Notes: a model not told the origin generated them from the letters alone. A stretch of DNA of 31,456 bases from JAAYYF01 sp040255585 (GCA_040255585.1 JBDZVI010000030.1:1-31456); one strand, 5' to 3'. Positions 9,472-17,867 are shown, counted from the first letter of the stretch. Made by a program: numbers and translations.

Positions 9472-11985
9472 TCAGCCGAAGCGCAGGACCTTGCGCTTCT
9501 TCACCTTGCGTTGCGCCTCGGGCGACGGTCCCGGCGCGGGCGCCGCTGCGGCCGGTTCTGGCGCAGGCGTGGCGGCAGGCTCGGCCGCTGGTGCCTGCGA
9601 GGAGGTACGCGACGCGGCCCCGCCGCCCTTCCTGCCGGCTGGCGCGCCCCGTCCGTCCGAACGAGCACCCTTTGCGGGCCCGCTCCCGGCCGACCCGCCG
9701 TCGGCCGACCCGCCCTTGGCGGACCCGTTCTTCGCTGGCGCACCCTTGGCGGAAGCGCTCTTGGTAGACCCGGACGTGGCGACCACCCCTTCGGCCGCGC
9801 CCTGCTGCGGCGTCTTGAGCTTGCCGGGCGGGCGGGTGTCGGCCTGCTTCTCCTCCTCGACCTCCGGCATCGGCAGGTCGGCAGGCAGCAGGTCTATCTG
9901 GCGTTGCGTCGGGTTGGCCGCGAGGATCTTGACCTCCACCCTGTCGCCCATGCGGTAGCGCTTGCGCGTGTGCTTGCCCATGAGCATGAGCTGGTCCTCG
10001 ATGTAGAGGTAGTAGTCGTCCACCAGGTGGCTGACGTGCATGAGGCCCTCGACGGCGTTGGGAAGCTCGACGAAGACGCCGAAGTTCGTGACCCCGACGA
10101 CGAAGCCCGTGAACTTCTCGCCAACGTGCTCCTTCGCCCAGCGCGAGTGGAAGTAGCGGGTGAGGTCGCGTTCCGCCTCCTCGGCCACGCGCTCGCGCTC
10201 GCTGGCGTGCTCCGCCAAGGCCGGGAAGTCCGTCTTCATGCGCTCCTTGAGCGTGGGCGAGAGCCGGTGCTGCAACAGGGCGCGCACGACGCGGTGCACG
10301 ACCAGGTCGGGATAGCGCCGGATAGGACTGGTGAAGTGGAGGTAGCTCTCGAACGCCAACCCGAAGTGACCCAGGTCCTCGCTCGAGTAGCGGGCCTGCT
10401 TGAGGCTGCGCAGGAGGAGCGTGTTGACGAGCTGCGCCTCGGGCTTGCCCGCCGCCTGCCTGAGGATGGCCTGCAGGTCCTGCGGCTCGGCGTGGTGCAG
10501 GTCGAGGACGTAACCGAGCTTGGCCAGCGCCTTCTGGAGGGCCTGGATCTTGTCCGTGCTCGGGTCCTCGTGCACCCTGAAGAGCGCCGGGACGTCGCGG
10601 CGGCTCAGTTCGCTGGCGACGAGACGGTTGGCGAGCAGCATCATCTCCTCGACTAGCTGCCTGGCCGAGTTGCTGCGCACGGGCGTGACGTGCAGGGCGC
10701 CCTGGTCGTCGACCTCCACGCGCGCCTCGGTGAAGTTGAAGTCGAGCGCCCCCGCGCCGATGCGAGCCTTGCGGAGCTCCTGGGTCAGGTTGAGCAGGAC
10801 CTTGAGGTCGCGCTCCAACCTGCGGCGCCCCTCCGGCATGCGCCCGCCGTCGGCGAACTCCTGCACCTGCCTATAGGTCAGGCGCGCGTCGGAGCGGATG
10901 ACCGTCTCCTTGAACTCGAACGACAGCACCTCGCCCGTTCTGGACACGTCGACGAACAGGGAGAGGGCGAGGCGGGCCTTGGCCTCGTCGAGCGAGCAGA
11001 TGCCGTTGGAGAGCTCCTCCGGCAGCATCGGGAGCACGCGACCAGGAAGGTAGACGGACGTGGCGCGCTCCTTCGCCTCCTTGTCGAGGCTCGTACCCTC
11101 GGCCACGTAGTAGCTGACGTCGGCGATGTGGATGCCGACGCGCAGGTTGCCGTCCTTGCCCGCCCCGATGCGCTCGATGCTGATGGCGTCGTCGTAATCT
11201 TTCGCATCTTCGCCGTCGATCGTCACCGTGGTGACGTCCCGACAGTCGGTGCGCCCCGCCATCATCTCGTCCGTCACCTCGTCGGGGACGGCGGCGGCCT
11301 CCTTCATCGTGTCCTGGTCGAACTCAGCCTTGAGGTCGTACTTGACGATGACGGCGCGGGTCTCTACTTCCGGGTCGTCCTCCGCACCGAGGAACTCGAC
11401 GACCTCGCCGAAGGGCTCGCGCTCCCCCGACTCCTCCGGCCACACCATGCGCGCCACGATGCGCGAGCCGCCCGCGAGCTTCCCGACGGACTCCGGCGTG
11501 AGGAGCACGCGCTCCCGCAGCCGGACGGAGTCCGGGCGCAGGATGGCGTAGCCGCGCGCGTACTCGAGCGTGCCGACGACCCGCTGGTAGCCGCGCTCGA
11601 TGATCCGGACGACCTCGCCGGACGGGCGTCCGTCGTCGCTCTTCATCGGGTTCGGGCGCGCCATCACGCGGTCCGTGTCCCACGCGCCGCCCAACCTGTC
11701 GGCAGGGACGTAGAGGTCCTTGCCGCCCGCGTCGGGGATGACGAAGCCGTACCCGCCCGACGCCACCTGGAGTCGGCCGAGCACCATGTTCATCTCTTGA
11801 GGCAGACCGTACGTCCTGCGCCTGGTGCGGATCAGGCGGCCGCCGTCCGCGAGTTCCGCGAGGAGGTGGCGCAAGGCGGCGCGGTCCTCGACCTTGAAAC
11901 GCCGTTGGATGTCCTGAACGTGCCAGGGGCGCTCCGGATGATCCAAGAAGAAGCGCATCACCTGGTCGGTATCTAGCTCTGACAT
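9472..11985 (-). CDS. rnr: Ribonuclease R (RNB-family 3'-5' exoribonuclease)
   Basis: The 837-residue product degrades structured RNA from the 3' end. In order there is an N-terminal winged-helix segment (about 1-60), cold-shock-like OB domains, the RNB catalytic domain with TIDGEDAKDYDDAIS supplying the metal-binding aspartates, and an S1 domain (FTGFVVGVTNFGVFVEL, ending RVEVKILAANPTQRQIDL). The last 130 or so residues form a low-complexity Ala/Gly/Ser/Pro/Lys tail ending KKRKVLRFG; basic tails are known in RNase R and help RNA binding. The ATG at 11985 is chosen over an in-frame start at 12027 because TAGACT lies 8 nt upstream. No Shine-Dalgarno sequence is present. Confidence 0.93.
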   Translation of the reverse strand: MSELDTDQVMRFFLDHPERPWHVQDIQRRFKVEDRAALRHLLAELADGGRLIRTRRRTYGLPQEMNMVLGRLQVASGGYGFVIPDAGGKDLYVPADRLGGAWDTDRVMARPNPMKSDDGRPSGEVVRIIERGYQRVVGTLEYARGYAILRPDSVRLRERVLLTPESVGKLAGGSRIVARMVWPEESGEREPFGEVVEFLGAEDDPEVETRAVIVKYDLKAEFDQDTMKEAAAVPDEVTDEMMAGRTDCRDVTTVTIDGEDAKDYDDAISIERIGAGKDGNLRVGIHIADVSYYVAEGTSLDKEAKERATSVYLPGRVLPMLPEELSNGICSLDEAKARLALSLFVDVSRTGEVLSFEFKETVIRSDARLTYRQVQEFADGGRMPEGRRRLERDLKVLLNLTQELRKARIGAGALDFNFTEARVEVDDQGALHVTPVRSNSARQLVEEMMLLANRLVASELSRRDVPALFRVHEDPSTDKIQALQKALAKLGYVLDLHHAEPQDLQAILRQAAGKPEAQLVNTLLLRSLKQARYSSEDLGHFGLAFESYLHFTSPIRRYPDLVVHRVVRALLQHRLSPTLKERMKTDFPALAEHASERERVAEEAERDLTRYFHSRWAKEHVGEKFTGFVVGVTNFGVFVELPNAVEGLMHVSHLVDDYYLYIEDQLMLMGKHTRKRYRMGDRVEVKILAANPTQRQIDLLPADLPMPEVEEEKQADTRPPGKLKTPQQGAAEGVVATSGSTKSASAKGAPAKNGSAKGGSADGGSAGSGPAKGARSDGRGAPAGRKGGGAASRTSSQAPAAEPAATPAPEPAAAAPAPGPSPEAQRKVKKRKVLRFG

Positions 11986-11993
11986 ATCGTTGC

Positions 11994-11999
11994 AGTCTA
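11994..11999 (-). promoter_or_regulatory. -10 element of rnr, leaderless type
   Basis: TAGACT on the minus strand ends 8 nt before the ATG at 11985. It lies in the 82-bp gap after the polyprenyl synthase gene. Confidence 0.55.
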
Positions 12000-12067
12000 G
12001 CGCGTGAACGTCCGCCGCCCCGGCCACCGCCCGCCATGCGCGCGGCAGGCCCGGCCAAACGGGGACC

Positions 12068-13018
12068 TCAGCTGACCCTCGCCCCTTCTCGTCCCGCCAG
12101 CTCGGCGAGCGCCGAGCGCTCGGGCGAGGCAGGGAAAGCCTCGAGCGCGGCGCGCGCCTCGGCGACCTTCGCGGCTATCTCACGTCGCGTAGCCTCGCTG
12201 GCGCCCGACCGGATCGCCAGCTCGGCCATGCGCTCGACGTCGCCCTCCCGGGAGGCGCGGCGCGCCAGGATGGCGCGGGCCTCCTCCGACTCGTGCTCCA
12301 GCAGCAGCTCCAGCACCGTGTGCGTCGCCTTGCCTTCGCGCAGGTCGCCGCCCACGGGCTTGCCGAGCTTGGCCGGGTCGCCGAGGAGATCAAGGTAGTC
12401 GTCGCGGAGCTGGAAAGCGCGGCCGTAGGCCATGCCGAAGCGTCCGAGCGCTGCGAGTCCGCCCTCGTCGGTCCCGGCGAGGAGCCCGACGCCCTGCGCC
12501 GCCGCGGCTAGCAGGACCGCGGTCTTGCCGTCGATGATGCGGCCGTAGTTCGCCCACGAGTACTCCTGCAACGTCGCCACCTGGAACTGCAGGACCTCGG
12601 CCTCGCAGATGGCCGCGGCGGTGCCGGCCATCAGGTCGGTGAAAGCGGCGCTGCCGGTGGCGGCCAGGAGCCGCAACACCCTGGCAAGCATGAAATCGCC
12701 AGACATGACGCTGACGACGTTGCCGTAGCGCCGGAAGGCGGCTTCCGTGCCGCGGCGCGTGTCAGCGTCGTCTATCAGGTCGTCGTGCAGCAGGGAGGCC
12801 GAGTGCAGGAGCTCGACCGCGAGCGCCACATGCATGGCGGCCTCCGATTCCGAGCGGAGGAGCCTGCCGGTGAGGAAGGCGACCGCGGGTCTGAGCCGCT
12901 TGCCGCCCGCCGTCACGAGGTCGGCGCCGATGGCTTCGATGAAGGCGACGTCGGAGCGCAACTCGTCGGCCAGGCGCCTTTCGAAACGTTCCAGGTCGCC
13001 TACGACGAGGTCCAGCAC
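12068..13018 (-). CDS. Long-chain polyprenyl diphosphate synthase
   Basis: The enzyme condenses isopentenyl diphosphate onto an allylic primer to build the menaquinone side chain or a related lipid. The 316-residue product has GGKRLRP (38-44), the first aspartate-rich motif DDLIDD (79-84) and the second DDYLD (206-210). The residues 4 and 5 before the first motif are Ser and Ala. Small residues here leave the pocket open, which favours long products; aromatic residues would mean a short-chain enzyme. I chose the GTG at 13018 because TATACT ends 6 nt before it. An upstream GTG at 13054 would add 12 residues that lie over that promoter. The gene is just downstream of rex. Confidence 0.88.
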   Translation of the reverse strand: MLDLVVGDLERFERRLADELRSDVAFIEAIGADLVTAGGKRLRPAVAFLTGRLLRSESEAAMHVALAVELLHSASLLHDDLIDDADTRRGTEAAFRRYGNVVSVMSGDFMLARVLRLLAATGSAAFTDLMAGTAAAICEAEVLQFQVATLQEYSWANYGRIIDGKTAVLLAAAAQGVGLLAGTDEGGLAALGRFGMAYGRAFQLRDDYLDLLGDPAKLGKPVGGDLREGKATHTVLELLLEHESEEARAILARRASREGDVERMAELAIRSGASEATRREIAAKVAEARAALEAFPASPERSALAELAGREGARVS

Positions 13019-13024
13019 GGGGTC

Positions 13025-13030
13025 AGTATA
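13025..13030 (-). promoter_or_regulatory. -10 element of the polyprenyl synthase gene, leaderless type
   Basis: TATACT on the minus strand ends 6 nt before the GTG at 13018. A -35-like GTGACG lies 18 bp upstream, giving one of the better promoters in the window. Confidence 0.6.
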
Positions 13031-13070
13031 TGCGGCCCTAGTGCCAAACGTCACAAGGGACGCTTCGCGG

Positions 13071-13721
13071 TCAGCCGGCCGCGGCCGCCACCGCGGCGTG
13101 AGGCTGCAGGTAGAAGGCGAGGCGTTTGAGGCCAGCCAGGAAGTCGACGGGCTCCACGCGCACGCTCTCCGGCACCGTCAGTACCGTGGGCACGAAGTTG
13201 AGGATGCCGCGTATGCCGGCCGCGGCGATGAGGTCCGTCGCGGCCTGGGCGCTCCCGACTGGAACGGTGAGGAACGCGATGTCGAGCGCCAGCTCGCGGG
13301 CGCGCGCCGTGAGCTCGTCCGTGCCGTACACGGGGAGGGAGCCAACGGTCCTGCCCACCTTGGCGGGGTCCTTGTCGAAGCCGCAAAGGAGGCTGAAGTT
13401 GAAGCCGCTGAAGTCCGGGTAATCGGCCAGCGCCTGCCCGAGGCGACCCATGCCGACGATGGCGACGCGCCACGAGCGGGTCAGCCCGAGCGTGCTGCTG
13501 AGCTCCCGTCGCAGGATGGCGACCGTGTAGCCGCGGCCCCGCGTGCCGGACGTGACCCTGGTGAGAAGGAGGTCCTTGCGCACCTGGTGGGCGGAGACCT
13601 GCGAGGCGCCGCCCAGGCGCTCGGAAGTGACGTAAGCGACGCCCTCGGCCTCCATGTCGGCGAGGATCCGCAGGTAGCTGACCAAGCGACTGACCGTCAC
13701 AGACGGCAGGTCGTGTTGCAT
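13071..13721 (-). CDS. rex: Redox-sensing transcriptional repressor Rex
   Basis: Rex represses respiration and fermentation genes and is released from DNA when the NADH/NAD+ ratio rises. The 216-residue product has an N-terminal winged helix with the recognition helix SAHQVRKDL (43-51), then a Rossmann domain with GMGRLG (90-95) and the acidic FDKDP after strand 2. Conserved segments TVP, AAGIRGILNF and VDFLAGLKRLAF follow. The usual FGxxGxRGxGY wing is altered to TRVTSGTRGRGY, so operator recognition could differ. The ATG at 13721 shares its A with the stop of the upstream SPOR gene (TGATG), implying translational coupling. A longer open frame to 14906 is only a shadow of the SPOR gene. Confidence 0.92.
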   Translation of the reverse strand: MQHDLPSVTVSRLVSYLRILADMEAEGVAYVTSERLGGASQVSAHQVRKDLLLTRVTSGTRGRGYTVAILRRELSSTLGLTRSWRVAIVGMGRLGQALADYPDFSGFNFSLLCGFDKDPAKVGRTVGSLPVYGTDELTARARELALDIAFLTVPVGSAQAATDLIAAAGIRGILNFVPTVLTVPESVRVEPVDFLAGLKRLAFYLQPHAAVAAAAG

Positions 13722-14911
13722 CAACGAGCGAAGCTCTCGATGCCGGCCGCGTCTAGGCGCGCCTTGGCTTCGTTCAGGGCGGCACCTTCGTACGGGCCGA
13801 CGAGGAGCTTGAGGAGGGTTCCCTCTGTGCGCTCCGTGACCTGGAAGCCGAGCCCTTGCAGGCGCTCGATCTGTGGCAGAGCGCTCTGACGGCTCCCGTA
13901 GGCTCCTACCTGCAGGTACTTGGCCGTAGCGGACGTGGCGGCGGCCTGCGCGGGCGCGGCGGCGGCCGCGTCCGACTGCGGGGTGGTAGGGGCGGTCGTC
14001 GTCTGCGCCGTCTGAGTGGCTGGCGTAGTCGCCGCCGTCGTACCACCCGCACCCTCGGGGTCGTATCGGTACACCGTGGCGTCGGTGACGCCGAAGTTGC
14101 CCGCCTTGACACGGTCGGCGACCGAGCGCGCCTGCGCCTCGGTGTCGTAAGGACCGACGAGGACGATGGTGAGGTTGCCCTGGGTGCCGAGGAGTACGGG
14201 GTAGCCGGCCGCCTGGAACGTGTTGGCGAGGCGCTGGGCGTTGTCGGGGTTGCCGAACGCGCCGACGGCCACGCGGTAGGAGCTCTCGCCCGTCGTCGCC
14301 GTCGCGGCGGCGTTGGCCGGCGCGGTGCCGGCGCCGGAGGGCGTGCTCGCCGGCTGGGTCGCCGTGGCGGCACCTTGCGTCTGCGTCGTGGCGGCGGTCG
14401 CGCCCGAGCTGGTAGCTGGCGTGGTGGTCGTGGTCGTCTGCGCGGTCTGACCACCCGGCGGGAGGACGGCGATGGCCCCTCCGCCTTGGGTGCCTGCCGG
14501 CTCTGTCGTGGTACCGCCCTGGACCTGGGTGGCTGACGTGTCCGCCCCAGTGGTGGTGGACGCACCGGCGGTGGACGCGCCGGCGCTGGTGGCGCCAGCG
14601 CCCTCGGTACCGGCCAAGCCGGCGGTCTGTCCGGACTCCGTCTGGCCCGTGGTCGACGTCGCATCGGATGGAGCGGTCGCTCCAGATGCAGCGGTCGCTC
14701 CGGACGGAGTGGTCGGCGTCACCGTGGTGCCGGACGTTCCGGGCGTCGTGCCGGAACTCTGCGTGGTCGTGGCTCCGCCCGCGTTGCGGTTGCCCGGCCC
14801 GATCGGGAAGAACGACCCTCCGGATATCAACGTTGCGATGATGCCGGCGATGACGGCCACCAGGGCCACGCCTATCAGGAGATCGGGCCAGTTGCGTCGA
14901 AGCCAATCCAT
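13721..14911 (-). CDS. Membrane-anchored protein with two SPOR domains
   Basis: The 396-residue product starts MDWLRRNWPDLLIG with one transmembrane helix (about 9-31). A long Thr/Ala/Gly/Ser-rich linker follows, and then two SPOR domains: SYRVAVGAFGNPDNAQRLANT with LVGPYDTEAQARSVADRV, and KYLQVGAYGSRQSALPQIERL with LLVGPYEGAALNEAKARL. SPOR domains bind peptidoglycan stripped of stem peptides, often at division septa, so a role in division or wall remodelling outside the membrane is likely. A second linker separates the two domains. The ATG at 14911 follows a TACAAT box by 6 nt. rex overlaps its stop, which is an unusual partner for a cell-wall protein. Confidence 0.85.
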   Translation of the reverse strand: MDWLRRNWPDLLIGVALVAVIAGIIATLISGGSFFPIGPGNRNAGGATTTQSSGTTPGTSGTTVTPTTPSGATAASGATAPSDATSTTGQTESGQTAGLAGTEGAGATSAGASTAGASTTTGADTSATQVQGGTTTEPAGTQGGGAIAVLPPGGQTAQTTTTTTPATSSGATAATTQTQGAATATQPASTPSGAGTAPANAAATATTGESSYRVAVGAFGNPDNAQRLANTFQAAGYPVLLGTQGNLTIVLVGPYDTEAQARSVADRVKAGNFGVTDATVYRYDPEGAGGTTAATTPATQTAQTTTAPTTPQSDAAAAAPAQAAATSATAKYLQVGAYGSRQSALPQIERLQGLGFQVTERTEGTLLKLLVGPYEGAALNEAKARLDAAGIESFAR

Positions 14912-14917
14912 AGCGTC

Positions 14918-14923
14918 ATTGTA
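14918..14923 (-). promoter_or_regulatory. -10 element of the SPOR-rex operon, leaderless type
   Basis: TACAAT on the minus strand ends 6 nt before the ATG at 14911. The 11-bp string TACAATGACGC here is repeated at the Sel1-protein promoter (29557-29567). Confidence 0.6.
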
Positions 14924-14965
14924 CCTTCGTCGTTCAGCGCGGTGGCGCTGCCTAGAGTTCCCTTG

Positions 14966-15004
14966 GGTCGCTAGCGGCCGCGTGCCGCGGCTTCGCTACC
15001 GACC
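14966..15004 (-). terminator. Probable terminator of the TPR gene
   Basis: An imperfect hairpin lies 21 bp after the stop codon of the TPR gene. The outer stem is GGTCG/CGACC, and the inner one is GCCGCG/CGCGGC around a 3-nt loop. No T tract follows, so termination efficiency is uncertain. Confidence 0.4.
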
Positions 15005-15025
15005 CGCCTCACCGATGAATCCGCC

Positions 15026-16555
15026 TCACAGGTAGCTGCTGATGGCGGTGCAAGCCGGCTGGTAGCCCTGCTGGCACGAGGAGACCCACGCGTCGCGGGC
15101 CGAGCCGCGCCGGTCCTGCGAGTACAAGGCCCAACCGAGGTTGTAGAGGCTCTCGCTGTCGTTCGGGTTCTGGCCGACCAGGAGCTGGTACACCTTCTCG
15201 GCGTCCTCGTACCGACGGGCCGCGAGGTAACCGGCTCCGAGGTTGACGCGCGCCACCAGGCTGCTCGGATCCAGCTGCACGGCGCGCTCGAAGTTGCGCA
15301 CGGCCTGAGTGTAGTCGCCGAGCTGGTAGGCGGCGAGCCCGTACCAGAGCTGTACCTGGGCGTCGTTCGGGCGGTCCTCGAGCACGGCCTGGAGCTCGGC
15401 CTGGGCACCCAGGTAGTCGCCGAGACGGTACATGGCCCTGCCCGCGATGAGGCGCGCGTCGAGCACGAGCTTCGGGTCGGACAGGCGCGCGATGGCCTCA
15501 CGGGCGTTGCTGAGGGCCTCGGCGCTGTTGGAGAGTTGGTCGTGCGCGGTGGCAAGCGCCAAGTAGACCTCGGCGCGGTTGCCGTCGAGGCGTTGCGCGT
15601 CTTGGAGGGCACGCACCGCGTCTCGGGTCTGCCCGCCCTCCAGGTTGGCGATACCGAGGTTGTACTGCGCCTCCCACGACGCCGGGTAGACGAGGGCGGC
15701 GCGCTCGAAGGAGTCGTGGGCCTGCTCGTCGCGGCCGAGGCCGCGTTGCAGGGTGCCGAGCTTGACGAGCGTGCTCGCCTGGGCGGGCTTGTCCTCGGCC
15801 CGCTCCGCCTTCTGCAGCGCGCGCTCTAGCGACCATAGGGCGTAGTCGATCTGCCCCTGGGCGACGTAGATGTCGGAGATGAGGGCGCTGACGCGGTAGT
15901 CGCTGCTCTGCGCCTCGAGCGCCGTCAGTTCGGGCAACGCCTCGAGGCCGCGCCCGGCCCGGTAGAGGGCCTGGCCGCGCCTGAGGATGTACGCCGGGGT
16001 TCCGGGCTGGAGCTCCAGGGCGGCGGCGTACGCCGCCGCGGCGCCCGACCAGTCTTCGCTCAGTTCCAGCTGGGCGGCGAGACCCAGTTGGGCCTGCACG
16101 CGGTCGTCCATGCTCGCCTCTGGCTCGGCCTGGGCGATGGCCTCGCGGAACGCCGTGGCCGCCTCGGCGGGACGCCGCAGGCGGGCGAGCGTGACGGCGC
16201 GGTTGAACTGACCGTCGAAACGCTCGGGGTAGAGGCGCGTGACCTCCGTGAACTCGAAGAGCGCGGCCTGGTAGTCGCCGCGCGAGAACTCCGCCAGACC
16301 GAGGCCGTAGTGGGCGTCGCCGGACGTGTAGTCGAGGGCGATGGCCTCCAGGTAGCTCTCCTTGGCGAGGGCGAACTCTCCCTGACCGTAATAAGCGTTG
16401 CCGAGCGCCACCCAAGCGCTCACGCTCCCCGGGTCGGAGTTGACCTCGGCACGCAACTCGGAGACGGACTGTGCCCACGCCGGCGAAAGCAGGAGCAACG
16501 CGGCCACTGCGACCAGTACCGCGCGGCCGCCCCCCCTGCGGGTTCCTCTTTCCAT
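15026..16555 (-). CDS. Secreted or periplasmic TPR-repeat protein
   Basis: The 509-residue product begins with a signal peptide: basic MERGTRRGGGR, a Val/Ala/Leu core, and probable cleavage after AWA. The rest is a chain of about a dozen tetratricopeptide repeats, for example AWVALGNAYYGQGEFALAKES, AHYGLGLAEFSRGDYQAALFEF and ESLYNLGWALYSQDRRGSARD. Such proteins act as scaffolds for protein complexes in the cell envelope; the partner is unknown. The ATG at 16555 has GGGAGG 5 nt upstream, and an in-frame start at 16588 would disrupt the signal peptide. It lies upstream of the SPOR-rex genes, which have their own promoter. Confidence 0.82.
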   Translation of the reverse strand: MERGTRRGGGRAVLVAVAALLLLSPAWAQSVSELRAEVNSDPGSVSAWVALGNAYYGQGEFALAKESYLEAIALDYTSGDAHYGLGLAEFSRGDYQAALFEFTEVTRLYPERFDGQFNRAVTLARLRRPAEAATAFREAIAQAEPEASMDDRVQAQLGLAAQLELSEDWSGAAAAYAAALELQPGTPAYILRRGQALYRAGRGLEALPELTALEAQSSDYRVSALISDIYVAQGQIDYALWSLERALQKAERAEDKPAQASTLVKLGTLQRGLGRDEQAHDSFERAALVYPASWEAQYNLGIANLEGGQTRDAVRALQDAQRLDGNRAEVYLALATAHDQLSNSAEALSNAREAIARLSDPKLVLDARLIAGRAMYRLGDYLGAQAELQAVLEDRPNDAQVQLWYGLAAYQLGDYTQAVRNFERAVQLDPSSLVARVNLGAGYLAARRYEDAEKVYQLLVGQNPNDSESLYNLGWALYSQDRRGSARDAWVSSCQQGYQPACTAISSYL

Positions 16556-16610
16556 CCCAGCCTCCCAGGTCGCTAACTCGCGTGCCAAACGTTAGTCAGG
16601 GGCAAGCTTA

Positions 16611-16616
16611 TACGCT
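16611..16616 (-). promoter_or_regulatory. Candidate -10 element of the TPR gene
   Basis: TATAAG on the minus strand has a TTCACA 19 bp upstream as a possible -35. That -35 lies inside a Rex-like half-site. The leader would be about 50 nt and contains a good Shine-Dalgarno sequence. Confidence 0.4.
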
Positions 16617-16721
16617 GCCATCTTGCGCGCTTGTGAAATCGTCCACCTGCCTGACGCGGCGGCGCGAACGCCGCCAAGCCGCAAGGGCGGTCGGCGCAGA
16701 CGGCGTCGCGCTTCGTGCCAA

Positions 16722-16742
16722 GCGCCCCGACAGGTGGGGCGC
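16722..16742 (-). terminator. Hairpin after rlmN
   Basis: GCGCCCC (16722-16728) and GGGGCGC (16736-16742) form a perfect 7-bp GC stem with a 7-nt loop. It starts 9 bp after the rlmN stop. There is no strong T run, but position and stability suit a terminator. Confidence 0.5.
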
Positions 16743-16751
16743 CCGGGGGGC

Positions 16752-17855
16752 TCACGCGTCGCTCGCCGCCAGGCCGGGGTCTGCCATGCTCAGCACCGGG
16801 CCGGAGTCGGCGACGCTCGCGGCCTCGGCGCCTTGCAGTGCGAGTTGGCCGCACGCCGCTCCGGCGTCGCGGCCACGACTGAACCGCACCGACACGCCCA
16901 CGCCGCGGGCCTCGAGACGGCGCTGGAACTGCGCAAGGCGCGGCCGCTGCGTGCCGCTGAAACCCGAGCCGGTCCAGGGGTTGAACGGGATGAGGTTCAC
17001 ATGACTCGTGAGGCCGACGAGCAGCTCCGCGAGCATGTCCGCCTGCCACGGATGGTCGTTGACGCCTTCCAGCATCGTGTACTCGATGGTCACTCGGCGG
17101 GAGGTGGCCCGTTGCCAGTCGTGCATAGCGGCGACGATGTCGGTCACCGAGTTGGCCAGGGCCGTCGGGATTATCCGCTGCCGCGTCTCCTGGTCGGGCG
17201 CGTGGAGGCTGACCGCGAGCACGAGCGGCAACCCTTCCGACGCGAGCCTCCGCATGCGGCTGGGTAGCCCGACCGTCGACAGCGTTATGCGGCGCGGCGA
17301 CATGTCGAGGCCGTCAGGGTCTATGAAGGTACGGATGGCGCCGATGGCGTTGTCGTAGTTGAGCAGCGCCTCGCCCATGCCCATGAGGACGACGTTGCGG
17401 ATCTCGGTCGGCTCCAGGCCCTCCTGGCGCGCCACCTCAACCAGCTGACCGACGATCTCGCCGCGCGTGAGGTTGCGCCCGAAGCCGAGCGCGCCGGTGG
17501 CGCAGAACGCGCAGCCGGCCGGGCACCCGACCATGGAGCTGAGACATACGGTGCGCCGTCCGGCGTACGGCATGTACACGGCTTCAGTCTGCTTGCCGTC
17601 GCGCAAGGTGAAGAGGTAGCGCACCGAGCCGTCGTCCGAGGGGAAGCGCCTGGAGGCGACGAACGGCATGGCCGCCTGCTCGGCCGCCAGCCACGCACGC
17701 AAGGGCGCGGGAAGGTCGGTCATCTGGGCGGCGTCCGTCACCCCACGCCGGTAGAGCCAGTTGGCGACCTGCCTGCGACGGAACGCGGGCTCGCCCTCCG
17801 GCAACGGCAGGGAGGCCAGGTCGTGGTCGAACAGGGTTGGGGCCAACGCCGCCAT
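16752..17855 (-). CDS. rlmN: Dual-specificity 23S rRNA/tRNA adenine-C2 methyltransferase
   Basis: RlmN is a radical-SAM enzyme that methylates A2503 of 23S rRNA and A37 of some tRNAs. The 367-residue product has the CxxxCxxC cluster as GCPAGCAFCATG (C111, C115, C118). It also has MGMGEALLNYD, STVGL, AVSLHAPD and NLIPFNPW. The methyl-carrying cysteine is in SRGRDAGAACGQL (C335). All catalytic residues are present. About 30 extra Ala/Ser-rich residues follow the last conserved motif. The ATG at 17855 lies 6 nt after TAGCGT, so a leaderless transcript is likely. It is divergent from glgC. Confidence 0.95.
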   Translation of the reverse strand: MAALAPTLFDHDLASLPLPEGEPAFRRRQVANWLYRRGVTDAAQMTDLPAPLRAWLAAEQAAMPFVASRRFPSDDGSVRYLFTLRDGKQTEAVYMPYAGRRTVCLSSMVGCPAGCAFCATGALGFGRNLTRGEIVGQLVEVARQEGLEPTEIRNVVLMGMGEALLNYDNAIGAIRTFIDPDGLDMSPRRITLSTVGLPSRMRRLASEGLPLVLAVSLHAPDQETRQRIIPTALANSVTDIVAAMHDWQRATSRRVTIEYTMLEGVNDHPWQADMLAELLVGLTSHVNLIPFNPWTGSGFSGTQRPRLAQFQRRLEARGVGVSVRFSRGRDAGAACGQLALQGAEAASVADSGPVLSMADPGLAASDA

Positions 17856-17861
17856 AGGGCC

Positions 17862-17867
17862 ACGCTA
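17862..17867 (-). promoter_or_regulatory. -10 element of rlmN, leaderless type
   Basis: TAGCGT on the minus strand ends 6 nt before the ATG at 17855. It fits the TAnnnT pattern shared by other genes here. Confidence 0.45.

Noticed and set aside
13722..14906. Long upstream extension of the rex frame
   Set aside because: The extension is the SPOR gene read in another frame and is rich in Arg/His/Gly. Rex homology begins at the ATG at 13721, which overlaps the SPOR stop.
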